Source: Tenacibaculum agarivorans
GTDB lineage: Bacteria; Bacteroidota; Bacteroidia; Flavobacteriales; Flavobacteriaceae
Assembly (NCBI RefSeq): GCF_001936575.1
Contig: NZ_MSMP01000008.1
Location: forward strand, 141,244 to 205,243
Direction of reading: 5' to 3'
Length of the DNA: 64,000 nt
This document shows, piece by piece, positions 38,493-47,367 of the stretch. Below the pieces are notes generated by a model. That model was not told the DNA's origin and searched no databases. It saw only the letters and a list, made by a program, of their open reading frames with translations. How positions within the stretch are numbered: the first letter of the stretch is position 1; each line of letters begins with the position of its first letter. The position numbers and the translations under genes were made by a program.

Positions 38493-40271
38493 ATGTCAGC
38501 AGAGCATCACCATCATAAAGAAACATTTGTTACTAAATATATTTTTAGTACAGATCATAAAATGATCTCGAAGCAGTTCTTGATCACAGGTATGTTTATG
38601 GGTATTATAGGAGTATTCATGTCTATGTTATTCCGTTTACAACTAGCTTGGCCTGAAAAGTCATTCTCAATTATTGAGGCGTTTTTAGGTTCACATCAAC
38701 AAACTGATGGAGTAATGAATCCAGATACTTATCTTGCTTTAGTTACAATACATGGTACTATCATGGTATTCTTTGTATTAACAGCAGGTTTAAGTGGTAC
38801 ATTCTCAAACTTATTAATTCCATTACAAATTGGAGCAAGAGATATGGCATCAGGTTTCTTAAACATGGTATCATATTGGTTATTCTTCATCTCATCAGCT
38901 GTAATGGTTATCTCTTTATTTGTTGAAGCAGGCCCAGCTTCTGCAGGATGGACAATTTATCCGCCTTTATCTGCATTAAAACAAGCAATTCCAGGTTCTG
39001 GAATGGGGATGACTCTATGGTTAGTGTCTATGGCAATTTTCATTGCATCGTCATTAATTGGTTCATTAAACTATATTGTAACTGTATTAAATTTACGTAC
39101 AAAAGGAATGAAGATGACAAGATTGCCTTTAACAATGTGGGCTTTCTTCGTAACAGCTATTATAGGTGTAATTTCATTCCCAGTATTATTATCTGCTGCA
39201 TTGTTATTAATATTCGATAGAAGTTTTGGTACTTCGTTTTATTTGTCGGATATATTCATTGGAGGAGAAGTTTTACATTACCAAGGAGGATCACCAGTAT
39301 TATTCGAACACTTATTCTGGTTCTTAGGTCACCCTGAAGTATATATCATATTACTACCTGCATTAGGAATTTCATCTGAAGTTATATCAACAAATTCTCG
39401 TAAACCAATTTTCGGTTATCGTGCAATGATTGGTTCTATTTTAGGTATTGCATTCCTTTCTACAATTGTATGGGGACACCATATGTTCGTATCAGGTATG
39501 AATCCTTTCTTAGGTTCAGTATTTACATTTACTACAGTATTAATTGCAATTCCATCTGCAGTAAAAGCATTTAACTATGTAACTACTCTATGGAAAGGTA
39601 ACTTACAGTTAAATCCAGCAATGTTATTCTCTATTGGATTAGTATCTACTTTTGTAACAGGAGGTTTAACAGGATTAGTTCTTGGAGATTCAGCATTAGA
39701 TATTGCAATACACGATACATACTTTGTGGTAGCACACTTCCACTTAGTAATGGGGGTATCTGCATTATTCGGTATGTTTGCTGGAGTATATCACTGGTAC
39801 CCTAAGATGTACGGTAGAATGATGAATAAAGTAATGGGATACTGGCACTTCTGGTTAACTATTATTGCAGCATATGGAGTATTCTTCCCAATGCACTTTA
39901 TTGGATTAGCAGGTTTACCAAGACGTTACTATACAAATACAAACTTCCCAATGTTTGATGACTTAGCAGATATTAACGTATTTATTACAGTTATGGCAAT
40001 TATGGGTGGAGTAGCTCAGTTAATCTTTTTAGCAAACTTCTTCATTTCTATGTACAGAGGTCCTAAAGCAAGTCAGAATCCATGGAAGTCTAATACATTA
40101 GAGTGGACTACACCAGTTGAACATATTCATGGTAACTGGCCAGGTAAAATCCCTGAAGTTCATAGATGGGCTTATGATTATAGTAAAACTGATGAAAATG
40201 GAAACTATGTTCATGGTCAAGATTTTGTATTACAAACGACACCGTTAAAAGATGGAGAAGAACCATCTTAG
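38493..40271 (+). CDS. coxA: Cytochrome c oxidase subunit I
   Basis: A 592-residue heme-copper oxidase with about twelve helices. Ligand motifs are all present: HGTIMVFF near 88, HPEVYIILLPALG (CuB His and cross-linked Tyr) near 280, HHMF near 330, and HDTYFVVAHFHLVMG near 412 for the low- and high-spin hemes. It reduces oxygen to water and pumps protons. It is the last gene of the operon; a terminator follows within 60 bp. No subunit III or IV gene is adjacent. Confidence 0.95.
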   Translation: MSAEHHHHKETFVTKYIFSTDHKMISKQFLITGMFMGIIGVFMSMLFRLQLAWPEKSFSIIEAFLGSHQQTDGVMNPDTYLALVTIHGTIMVFFVLTAGLSGTFSNLLIPLQIGARDMASGFLNMVSYWLFFISSAVMVISLFVEAGPASAGWTIYPPLSALKQAIPGSGMGMTLWLVSMAIFIASSLIGSLNYIVTVLNLRTKGMKMTRLPLTMWAFFVTAIIGVISFPVLLSAALLLIFDRSFGTSFYLSDIFIGGEVLHYQGGSPVLFEHLFWFLGHPEVYIILLPALGISSEVISTNSRKPIFGYRAMIGSILGIAFLSTIVWGHHMFVSGMNPFLGSVFTFTTVLIAIPSAVKAFNYVTTLWKGNLQLNPAMLFSIGLVSTFVTGGLTGLVLGDSALDIAIHDTYFVVAHFHLVMGVSALFGMFAGVYHWYPKMYGRMMNKVMGYWHFWLTIIAAYGVFFPMHFIGLAGLPRRYYTNTNFPMFDDLADINVFITVMAIMGGVAQLIFLANFFISMYRGPKASQNPWKSNTLEWTTPVEHIHGNWPGKIPEVHRWAYDYSKTDENGNYVHGQDFVLQTTPLKDGEEPS

Positions 40272-40295
40272 ATATAGATAAAAAATATCATATAG

Positions 40296-40329
40296 AAAAG
40301 CCTTACAATACAGTTGTGAGGCTTTTTTT
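40296..40329 (+). terminator. Terminator of the act-cox operon
   Basis: Arms AAAAGCCTTACAA (40296-40308) and TTGTGAGGCTTTT (40314-40326), pairing with one G-T wobble around a 5-base loop, followed by T residues. Confidence 0.85.
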
Positions 40330-40447
40330 ATTTTAAAAATTAGGGTGTTTTTCTCCAACGATCTTACTTACTATAATTCTTTTTTTTAGTTAACTTTAAT
40401 TGGTAGTAGTTAGTTTTAGTTTAAACCCTAAGAATTAAATTTTAGGT

Positions 40448-40484
40448 GCAAAAAGCTTTTCAGCTTGCTGAAAGGCTTTTTTGC
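40448..40484. terminator. Second terminator-like hairpin after the oxidase genes
   Basis: A long hairpin: arms 40448-40464 and 40467-40484, pairing GCAAAAAGC...TTTCAGC with GCTGAAAGGC...TTTTTTGC (one bulge, one wobble). It stands about 120 bp past the first terminator with no ORF between, so it may end a short untranslated transcript, or be a backup terminator. Confidence 0.65.
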
Positions 40485-40539
40485 GTATATTATTATGATG
40501 ATGAAATGATTATATTAGCTTAATCCAAAAAGACAATAG

Positions 40540-41727
40540 ATGTTGTTGCCTGAAAAGTTAAAAAGAATTAAAGAAGTAGTTTATAAAATTTTAGATATTG
40601 ATATTAGCTCTGAATCTGTAGTGATAGAAGAAGCTAAAGAAGCTAATGAACTCCCTAATGAATACCTAGAAAGGTTCACCTTATATCCACTTCAAAATAA
40701 AGAGACACTAAAAGGCAGAGAGAATAGTTTATTAAGCTTAGAAAGAGCCTTTGAAAACTGGAAGATTCTTAAAACTCCAGTTTTAGTAGTTACACAACCA
40801 GGTGAAGGAGCTACTTCTTTATTGCATGCTAGTACATATATTTATCCGTCAGCTAAAATTTTGGAAACTAATGAAGCAATAGATAGCTACCAGAATTTGG
40901 TGTCATTGTTACAAAAATACTTGCAAGTAGAAGGAGAATTTAAAACGCTAAATGATTTAAAAAAAGAAGTTAACGCGAATTGTGAAAATGAAGTAATTAT
41001 TATTGAAGATATTGAGAGACTATTCATACGAAAAATTAATGGGTTTAATTTATTAGAAGATTTCCTGTTGTTTTTACATGGAACTAAGAAGAATATTTTT
41101 TGGGTATTATCAATCAACAAATATTCCTTCTATTATTTGAATAGAGTTAAATATTTCTCTTCTAATTTTTCGTATATTATCAATTTAAATCCGATTGATA
41201 ATGATTTACTAAGAGAAGAAATAACTTCAAGAAATGCAGGTTATACCACAATTTTCTTGAAGCCAGGTGATATTTCTAAAAAAGTAGAGAAAAAGCTAAA
41301 AGGTATTTCTAAGGAAGAAAGACAGCAATTATTAGAAGAGCTTTTTTATAAAAAACTATATAACTTTTCAAAAGGAAATATATCTAAAGCAATTTTATAT
41401 GCTAAAAGATCAGCGTATAAGGTAAAAGAAAAAGTGGTATATATTAAACCCTATACGTCACAAGCAATAGAAGATTTAAACTTAAGTGATTTATTTACTC
41501 TAGAAGCTATTTTTCAGCATAGAGCATTAACCATACAAGAACTGAATATCGTATTAAGAAATACGAATAGAACAAGTAGATTAACCATAGAAAAATTACT
41601 TGAAAAAGATTTAATACAAATAGTAGAAAACAGTAAAAAGACCACTACAGAATATAAAATTAATTTAATGTTTCTAGAAACATTGAAAGATAAGTTAAGG
41701 TCAAGTTTAAATAGAAATATAAAATAA
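40540..41727 (+). CDS. AAA/STAND-like ATPase homologue with degenerate Walker A and a winged-helix C-terminus
   Basis: A 395-residue cytosolic protein. A GREN motif (residues about 59-62) leads into a P-loop-like turn PGEGATS (87-93), where Ala91 stands in place of the invariant lysine. A hydrophobic Walker B, EVIIIEDIER, lies at 151-160. Residues about 320-390 look like a winged helix (LTIQELNIVLRNTNRTSRLTIEKLLEKDLI). The layout resembles ORC/STAND ATPases, but nucleotide hydrolysis is doubtful without the lysine. The stop is separated by only 1 bp from an MscS channel gene, so the two are almost certainly co-translated; regulation or scaffolding of that channel is inference. The family name is not known to me. 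Confidence 0.7.
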   Translation: MLLPEKLKRIKEVVYKILDIDISSESVVIEEAKEANELPNEYLERFTLYPLQNKETLKGRENSLLSLERAFENWKILKTPVLVVTQPGEGATSLLHASTYIYPSAKILETNEAIDSYQNLVSLLQKYLQVEGEFKTLNDLKKEVNANCENEVIIIEDIERLFIRKINGFNLLEDFLLFLHGTKKNIFWVLSINKYSFYYLNRVKYFSSNFSYIINLNPIDNDLLREEITSRNAGYTTIFLKPGDISKKVEKKLKGISKEERQQLLEELFYKKLYNFSKGNISKAILYAKRSAYKVKEKVVYIKPYTSQAIEDLNLSDLFTLEAIFQHRALTIQELNIVLRNTNRTSRLTIEKLLEKDLIQIVENSKKTTTEYKINLMFLETLKDKLRSSLNRNIK

Positions 41728-41728
41728 A

Positions 41729-42619
41729 ATGAAGCGAATAGTAGTTTTTTTATTGCTATCTATTAGTACTATCATCTACGCACAACAGGAAACCGTTGAA
41801 GATGTTCAAGAAACCGTTGAAGACGTACAAAAGAATGTAGGAGATACAATAAACAATGCGAAAGAGATTATATCTTTTACTAAAATATTAACCATTTTAG
41901 TGGTTCTTCTATTAACTTTTGGATTTATAAAATTACTGAATTGGTTTTTCAAAAACATGGTTAAGAACTTCAATCGCCACCGATTGAAAATTTTAAGAAT
42001 TCAACCTGTAGTAAATATTCTAGTATGGACATTAGCGATATATACTTTAATAATGACGCTTTTTAATCCTTCTGCAGAGGCTATTTATGCATTAATGGGT
42101 TCTTCTGCATTAGCATTAGGTTTTGCTATGCAAGACATCTTAAAAAACGTTTTTGGAGGACTATTAATAATTTTAGATAGACCATTTCAAATAGGTGATA
42201 GAATTAATATCAAAGGAAATTACGGTGAAGTAGTTAATATTGGCTTAAGAAATACACAAATTAATACGCTCGATGATAATTTAGTAACCATACCTAACTC
42301 AGCCATCATTTCAGATAACATATCTAATGCCAATTCAGGAGCTTTAGATTGTATGGTAGTAGTAAATCTATGGCTTCCTTTACATGTGAATGTAAATAAA
42401 GTAAGAAAGATAACGCATGAAGCGGCTATTACTTCAAGGTATTTAAATATTGATAAGCCAGTTACCATTTTGTTTTTTGATCATTTTGATCATCATCCGG
42501 CTACAAAGGTAGTTGTAAAGGCTTATGTTTTAGATGCCAGATATGAAAAGTTATTTGAAGCAGATGTAACTGAAGCTGCAAAAAAAGCATTTATGGAAGT
42601 AGGAATATATCAAAAATAA
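41729..42619 (+). CDS. MscS-family mechanosensitive channel
   Basis: A 296-residue channel. A signal peptide (residues 1-19, ending IIYAQ) is followed by a short tandem repeat of QETVEDV. Three helices come next; the pore-lining TM3 and linker are clear (ALMGSSALALGFAMQDILKNVFGGL), then the beta domain (FQIGDRINIKGNYGEVVNIGLRNTQINT). MscS channels open under membrane tension and release solutes. Here the gene follows an ATPase-like gene by 1 bp, an arrangement that suggests nucleotide- or partner-controlled gating. It is slightly longer than E. coli MscS at the N-terminus. Confidence 0.9.
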   Translation: MKRIVVFLLLSISTIIYAQQETVEDVQETVEDVQKNVGDTINNAKEIISFTKILTILVVLLLTFGFIKLLNWFFKNMVKNFNRHRLKILRIQPVVNILVWTLAIYTLIMTLFNPSAEAIYALMGSSALALGFAMQDILKNVFGGLLIILDRPFQIGDRINIKGNYGEVVNIGLRNTQINTLDDNLVTIPNSAIISDNISNANSGALDCMVVVNLWLPLHVNVNKVRKITHEAAITSRYLNIDKPVTILFFDHFDHHPATKVVVKAYVLDARYEKLFEADVTEAAKKAFMEVGIYQK

Positions 42620-42693
42620 TACTGTACCAGATTTCAAATCAAAAAGATAAATACTCACGATTGATTATGTATAAGTAAACATTTTATTTGAAG

Positions 42694-42701
42694 TATATTT
42701 G
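42694..42701 (+). promoter_or_regulatory. Probable -7 promoter element of ruvB
   Basis: TATATTTG matches TAnnTTTG and ends 7 bp before the ATG at 42709. No clear -33 TTTG is visible at the right distance. The position argues against any start upstream of 42709. Confidence 0.4.
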
Positions 42702-42708
42702 TACGAAT

Positions 42709-43734
42709 ATGAATGAACACCTAAATCCTGAAAATACAAATTACTCTAATGAAGAGATGGATGTAGAAAAAAAACTACGCCCGCTCTCGTTTGACGATTT
42801 TACAGGTCAGGATCAAGCTATAGAGAATCTTAAAATATTTGTTGAAGCTGCCAATCAAAGAGGTGAAGCTTTAGATCATACATTATTTCATGGACCTCCG
42901 GGTTTAGGAAAAACAACATTAGCCCATATTTTAGCCAATGAGTTAGGAGTTGGTATAAAAGTTACCTCAGGTCCAGTATTAGACAAACCAGGTGATTTAG
43001 CAGGTTTATTGACGAATCTTGATGAAAGAGATGTATTATTTATCGATGAAATTCACCGATTAAGCCCTATAGTAGAAGAATACTTGTATTCAGCAATGGA
43101 AGACTATAAAATTGATATTATGATAGAGTCTGGTCCTAATGCTAGAACAGTTCAAATCAATTTAGAACCTTTTACTTTAGTTGGAGCTACAACAAGATCA
43201 GGATTATTAACTGCTCCTATGCGAGCACGTTTTGGAATTAGTAGTCGTTTACATTATTATTCTACAGAGCTATTGACTACAATTATTCAGCGTAGTTCTG
43301 CAATTTTAGGTGTACCAATTTCGATGGAAGCAGCTATAGAAATAGCAGGACGAAGTAGAGGAACACCACGTATTGCCAATGCTTTACTTAGAAGAGTAAG
43401 AGACTTTGCTCAAATAAAAGGAGATGGGAACATTACAATAGAGATAGCAAAATTTGCGTTAAAAGCTTTAAATGTTGATGCTCATGGTTTAGATGAAATG
43501 GATAATAAAATTTTATCAACTATAATAGATAAATTTAAAGGTGGACCAGTTGGAATAACAACATTAGCGACTGCCGTAGCTGAAAATGCAGAAACTATTG
43601 AAGAAGTTTATGAACCTTTCCTAATTCAACAAGGTTTTATTATGAGAACCCCTAGAGGAAGAGAAGTTACAGATTTAGCATATAAACATTTAGGAAGAAT
43701 AAAAGGAAGTAGAAGTCAAGGAGAATTATTTTAG
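42709..43734 (+). CDS. ruvB: Holliday junction branch migration helicase RuvB
   Basis: A 341-residue AAA+ motor that, with RuvA, drives branch migration of Holliday junctions. Walker A is GPPGLGKTT, Walker B is [10 protein letters not shown], sensor 1 is VGATTRSG, and the C-terminal winged helix ends in [10 protein letters not shown]. The start is set at ATG 42709 (MNEHLNPEN): the in-frame extension upstream begins with TTG and lies on top of the promoter. The SulP transporter gene begins directly after the stop, with no gap. Confidence 0.95.
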   Translation: MNEHLNPENTNYSNEEMDVEKKLRPLSFDDFTGQDQAIENLKIFVEAANQRGEALDHTLFHGPPGLGKTTLAHILANELGVGIKVTSGPVLDKPGDLAGLLTNLDERDVLFIDEIHRLSPIVEEYLYSAMEDYKIDIMIESGPNARTVQINLEPFTLVGATTRSGLLTAPMRARFGISSRLHYYSTELLTTIIQRSSAILGVPISMEAAIEIAGRSRGTPRIANALLRRVRDFAQIKGDGNITIEIAKFALKALNVDAHGLDEMDNKILSTIIDKFKGGPVGITTLATAVAENAETIEEVYEPFLIQQGFIMRTPRGREVTDLAYKHLGRIKGSRSQGELF

Positions 43735-45462
43735 GTGAAATTACACAGAATTATCCCCCTTTTAGAATGGTTGCCTAACTATAAAAAAACGCAATTTAAA
43801 GCAGATTTAATTGCGGGTTTAACAGTAGCAACTGTATTAATACCACAAGGAATAGCTTATGCTTTAATTGCCGGTTTGCCTCCTATTTATGGATTATATT
43901 CTGCATTAATTCCGCAAATTATTTATGCAATATTTGGCTCTTCACGTCAAGTTGCTATTGGCCCAGTAGCTACAGACTCTTTAATTGTTGCAGCTAGCGT
44001 GTCTACTATGGCGTTAATGGGATCAGAGAGTTATATTATGATTGCAATTTTTCTAGCTTTTTTAGTTGGAACTATTCAATTTTTAATGGGAGTTTTTAGA
44101 CTAGGTTTTATCGTTAACTTTCTTTCCAGACCAGTAATAACTGGATTTACTTCGGCAGTAGCGGTAACTATAGGATTGAATCAATTGAGAAATTTTCTTG
44201 GAGTTGATTTTTTACAAAGTGATCAGGTTCATGTTTTACTAGAAGATATTTTTTCAAGAATATTAGAAGTTAATGTAAAAACTACAGTATTAGGAGGAAT
44301 TACTTGTATAATCATCGTTATTTTAAGAAGAATTCATAAGAAGATACCTAATGCACTAATTGTAGTTGTACTTAGTATTATACTGATGTCGGTATTTAAA
44401 AACTTCTTTTCGGAAGTAGATATAGTAAAGGGTATACCTTCAGGCTTGCCTAGTTTTAGTTTGCCAGAATTGAACTTTGGATTGATAAGAGAGTTATTAC
44501 CCATGGCATTTACATTGGTTATGGTTGGATATCTTGAAACTATTTCTATAGGGAAGTATTTAGAATCTCAACAAGAAGAATATAAAATAGATCCAAATCA
44601 AGAACTAATAGCTTTAGGTTTAAGTAATATTTTTGGTTCCTTTTTTAAATCGTATCCATCTACGTCAAGTTTTTCTAGATCTGCTATAAACTTCGATGCA
44701 GGAGCAAAAACAGGAATGGCAGCATTTATTTCTGCTGCATTAGTGATGTTAACATTATTATATTTAACTCCTGTATTTTATTATTTACCTAAAACAGTAC
44801 TGGCTGCCATAATTATAGTTGCGGTTTTGCGATTAGTAAACGTGAAAGAAGCTAAGTTTTTATGGAAAGCCAATATCTTAGATTTTTGGCTGTTAATAGC
44901 CACTTTTTGCTCTACATTAATCTTTGGAATAGAATATGGTATTTTAATAGGTGTAAGTTTATCTCTAATTGTTTTAATTTTTAGAACCTCAAGACCCAAT
45001 GTTGTAGAGTTAGGTAAAGTACCGGAATCAGATTTTTACAGAAATAAAAACAGATTCAGTGAAGTGGTTTTAGATGACGAAATTTTAGTTTTCCGTTTTG
45101 ATGCTCAAATATTTTATGCAAATTCTAGCTATTTCAGAGAGCGACTTGAAGCTATGGTAGATCAAAAAGGAGGGCAATTAAAACTAATTGTTTTAGATGC
45201 TGAAAGCATAAATAGAGTAGATAGTACAGGAATAGAAATGTTAAAACAACAAATCCAATTCTATAAAAATAAAGGAATTACATTTTATTTAGCAGGTGTG
45301 AAGGGACCTGTTAGAGATGATTTATTTAGAGGAGGATTATTAAATATCATAGAACTTAACCATTTTTTCATGAGAGTAAATGGAGCGGTTACATTTTTTA
45401 AAACGGGAGACAATACAAATCAACAGAAATACGCGCAATATATTCATCAAGCGTATAAATAA
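43735..45462 (+). CDS. SulP-family anion transporter with STAS domain
   Basis: A 575-residue inner-membrane transporter, starting with GTG directly after the ruvB stop. Residues about 1-410 have the SulP signature (LTVATVLIPQGIAYALIAGLPPIYGLYSALIP, shown here only in part as IPQGIAYALIAGLPPIYGLY). The STAS domain covers about 440-560, with VDSTGIEML at its conserved loop. Family members move sulfate, bicarbonate or other anions. The next two genes are for sulfane-sulfur enzymes, which favours sulfate or a related sulfur oxyanion (inference). Confidence 0.92.
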   Translation: MKLHRIIPLLEWLPNYKKTQFKADLIAGLTVATVLIPQGIAYALIAGLPPIYGLYSALIPQIIYAIFGSSRQVAIGPVATDSLIVAASVSTMALMGSESYIMIAIFLAFLVGTIQFLMGVFRLGFIVNFLSRPVITGFTSAVAVTIGLNQLRNFLGVDFLQSDQVHVLLEDIFSRILEVNVKTTVLGGITCIIIVILRRIHKKIPNALIVVVLSIILMSVFKNFFSEVDIVKGIPSGLPSFSLPELNFGLIRELLPMAFTLVMVGYLETISIGKYLESQQEEYKIDPNQELIALGLSNIFGSFFKSYPSTSSFSRSAINFDAGAKTGMAAFISAALVMLTLLYLTPVFYYLPKTVLAAIIIVAVLRLVNVKEAKFLWKANILDFWLLIATFCSTLIFGIEYGILIGVSLSLIVLIFRTSRPNVVELGKVPESDFYRNKNRFSEVVLDDEILVFRFDAQIFYANSSYFRERLEAMVDQKGGQLKLIVLDAESINRVDSTGIEMLKQQIQFYKNKGITFYLAGVKGPVRDDLFRGGLLNIIELNHFFMRVNGAVTFFKTGDNTNQQKYAQYIHQAYK

Positions 45463-45474
45463 AGTTTTTGAATT

Positions 45475-46875
45475 ATGAAGATTGAACAAATTTATACCAA
45501 CTGCTTATCTCAGGGAACATATTACATTGAGAGTAATGGAGAAGTAGCAGTAATAGATCCATTAAGAGAAGTACAAACTTATATAGATAAAGCAGAAAAG
45601 GAAAATGCTAAAATTAAGTATATTTTTGAAACTCATTTCCATGCTGATTTTGTTAGTGGTCATATAACACTAGCAGAAAAAACAGGAGCAACTATAGTAT
45701 ATGGTCCAACGGCACAAACCAGTTTTGATTCTTATATCGCAAAAGATAACGAGTCTTTTAAAGTAGGGAATATTGAAATTATAGCGCTACACACTCCTGG
45801 TCATACTATGGAAAGTACTACCTATTTGATTAAAGACGAAGAAGGGAAAAATCATGCAATTTTTAGTGGAGATACTTTATTTATTGGAGATGTAGGAAGA
45901 CCAGATTTAGCTCAAAAAGGAGATATAACTCAAGAGGATTTAGCAGGATATTTATACGATAGTTTACGAGAAAAAATTATGATTCTTGAAGATGATGTAG
46001 TCGTATATCCAGCCCATGGTGCAGGTTCTGCTTGTGGCAAACACTTAAGTAAGGAAACCGTAAGTACAATTGGTGATCAAAAGAAAACTAATTACGCACT
46101 GAGAGCTAATATGACTAAAGAAGAGTTTATTAAAGAAGTAACTGATGGGCTTTTACCTCCTCCAGATTATTTCCCATTAAATGTTAAGCTGAATAAAGAA
46201 GGATATGAATCTATTGATAAAATCATACAAAAAGGAACTAAAGCATTAGACGTACATGAGTTTGAATCTTTAGCCAATTCCTACGGAGCGTTAGTATTAG
46301 ATGTCAGGCATCAAAATGATTTTATAAAAGGATTTATACCTCAATCAATTTTTATTGGATTAAATGGAACTTTTGCACCTTGGGTAGGAGCATTGATTAA
46401 AAATACTGAGCAACCTATTTTATTGGTTACCCCTGAGGGAAAAGAGGAAGAAACAGTAACAAGATTAGCTAGAGTAGGTTTTGACAATGTCCTAGGGTAT
46501 CTTAATGGTAGTTTTGAAGCATGGAAAAATTCAGAAAAAGAAATAGATAGTATACTATCTATTTCTGCAGAAGCATTAGAAGCTGCTCTGAATAATAAAG
46601 CTACTGTTTTTGATGTTAGGAAACCTGGAGAGTATGAAAAAGATCATATAAAAAATGTGGAAAATACACCGTTAGATTATATAAATCAGTATATTAGTGT
46701 TTTCCCTAAGTCCCTTAGTTTTCATTTACATTGTGCAGGAGGTTATCGTTCTGTAATAGCTGCTTCTATACTCAAAGCAAGAGGATTTCATAATGTAATC
46801 GATGTTGCTGGAGGGTATAAAGCAATCAAAGAAACCAATATTAAAAGAGTACAATCAGTTTGTACATCTAGTTAG
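45475..46875 (+). CDS. Persulfide dioxygenase-like metallo-beta-lactamase fused to two rhodanese domains
   Basis: A 466-residue fusion. Residues 1-240 are an ETHE1-like metallo-beta-lactamase domain with THFHADFVSGH, HTPGHT, FSGDTLFIGDVGRPDL and YPAHGAG; family members oxidise glutathione persulfide to sulfite at a mononuclear iron. Residues about 255-360 form a rhodanese domain whose active-site loop has Thr319 where Cys is expected, so it is probably inactive. Residues about 365-460 are a second rhodanese with Cys420 in HCAGGYRS, likely active. It lies 12 bp after the SulP gene and 9 bp before a rhodanese lipoprotein. Confidence 0.9.
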   Translation: MKIEQIYTNCLSQGTYYIESNGEVAVIDPLREVQTYIDKAEKENAKIKYIFETHFHADFVSGHITLAEKTGATIVYGPTAQTSFDSYIAKDNESFKVGNIEIIALHTPGHTMESTTYLIKDEEGKNHAIFSGDTLFIGDVGRPDLAQKGDITQEDLAGYLYDSLREKIMILEDDVVVYPAHGAGSACGKHLSKETVSTIGDQKKTNYALRANMTKEEFIKEVTDGLLPPPDYFPLNVKLNKEGYESIDKIIQKGTKALDVHEFESLANSYGALVLDVRHQNDFIKGFIPQSIFIGLNGTFAPWVGALIKNTEQPILLVTPEGKEEETVTRLARVGFDNVLGYLNGSFEAWKNSEKEIDSILSISAEALEAALNNKATVFDVRKPGEYEKDHIKNVENTPLDYINQYISVFPKSLSFHLHCAGGYRSVIAASILKARGFHNVIDVAGGYKAIKETNIKRVQSVCTSS

Positions 46876-46884
46876 CTTTATATA

Positions 46885-47268
46885 ATGAAGAAGGTCATTC
46901 TTATTTTAATTTTCTTATGTCCTTTACTCTTTTCATGTGTAGAAACAGATGAAAGGGTTAAGAATATAACTGTGGATGAATTAAAGTTAGCAATACAGGG
47001 AAATAAGAATATCCAAATATTAGATGTACGGACATCTAAAGAAGCTGAAAATGGTATTATATTTAATGCAATTCAAATAAGTTTGATCGATAATAATTTT
47101 AAATCGAAAGTTATTGAATCATTAGATAATGAACAACCAGTTTATGTGTATTGTAGGTCAGGAAACAGAAGTAAGATAGCCGCTAATATACTAGCTGAAA
47201 ATGGATATAATGTGTACAATGTAAAAGGGGGGTATGTGCAATGGAAAAAGCTAACAGGTTTAGATTAA
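46885..47268 (+). CDS. Rhodanese-domain lipoprotein
   Basis: A 127-residue protein with a lipobox ending in Cys18 (LLFSC) and a single rhodanese domain over residues 25-125. The active-site loop CRSGNRS carries Cys90. It would handle sulfane sulfur in the periplasm, complementing the cytosolic fusion enzyme just upstream (9-bp gap). The gene ends a ruvB-SulP-dioxygenase-rhodanese run, closed by a bidirectional terminator. Confidence 0.88.
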   Translation: MKKVILILIFLCPLLFSCVETDERVKNITVDELKLAIQGNKNIQILDVRTSKEAENGIIFNAIQISLIDNNFKSKVIESLDNEQPVYVYCRSGNRSKIAANILAENGYNVYNVKGGYVQWKKLTGLD

Positions 47269-47313
47269 GAAATTTTAAATGCTATTTTTAATAGTAAATA
47301 ATAACGATAAACA

Positions 47314-47346
47314 AAAAGAACCGAGTTGTTAAAACTCGGTTCTTTT
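47314..47346. terminator. Bidirectional terminator between convergent genes
   Basis: Perfect 14-base arms AAAAGAACCGAGTT (47314-47327) and AACTCGGTTCTTTT (47333-47346) around a 5-base loop, placed between the rhodanese and TonB-receptor stops. Confidence 0.9.
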
Positions 47347-47367
47347 ATCTAATAACATTATATATAA

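Noticed and set aside
41790..41835. Short tandem repeat at the start of the MscS gene considered as a phase-variation tract
   Set aside because: Only two copies of a 21-bp unit in frame; too few for slippage and any change would keep the frame.
42688..42708. Upstream TTG start for ruvB adding seven residues
   Set aside because: The extension lies on top of the TATATTTG promoter element and does not match the family N-terminus; ATG at 42709 fits.
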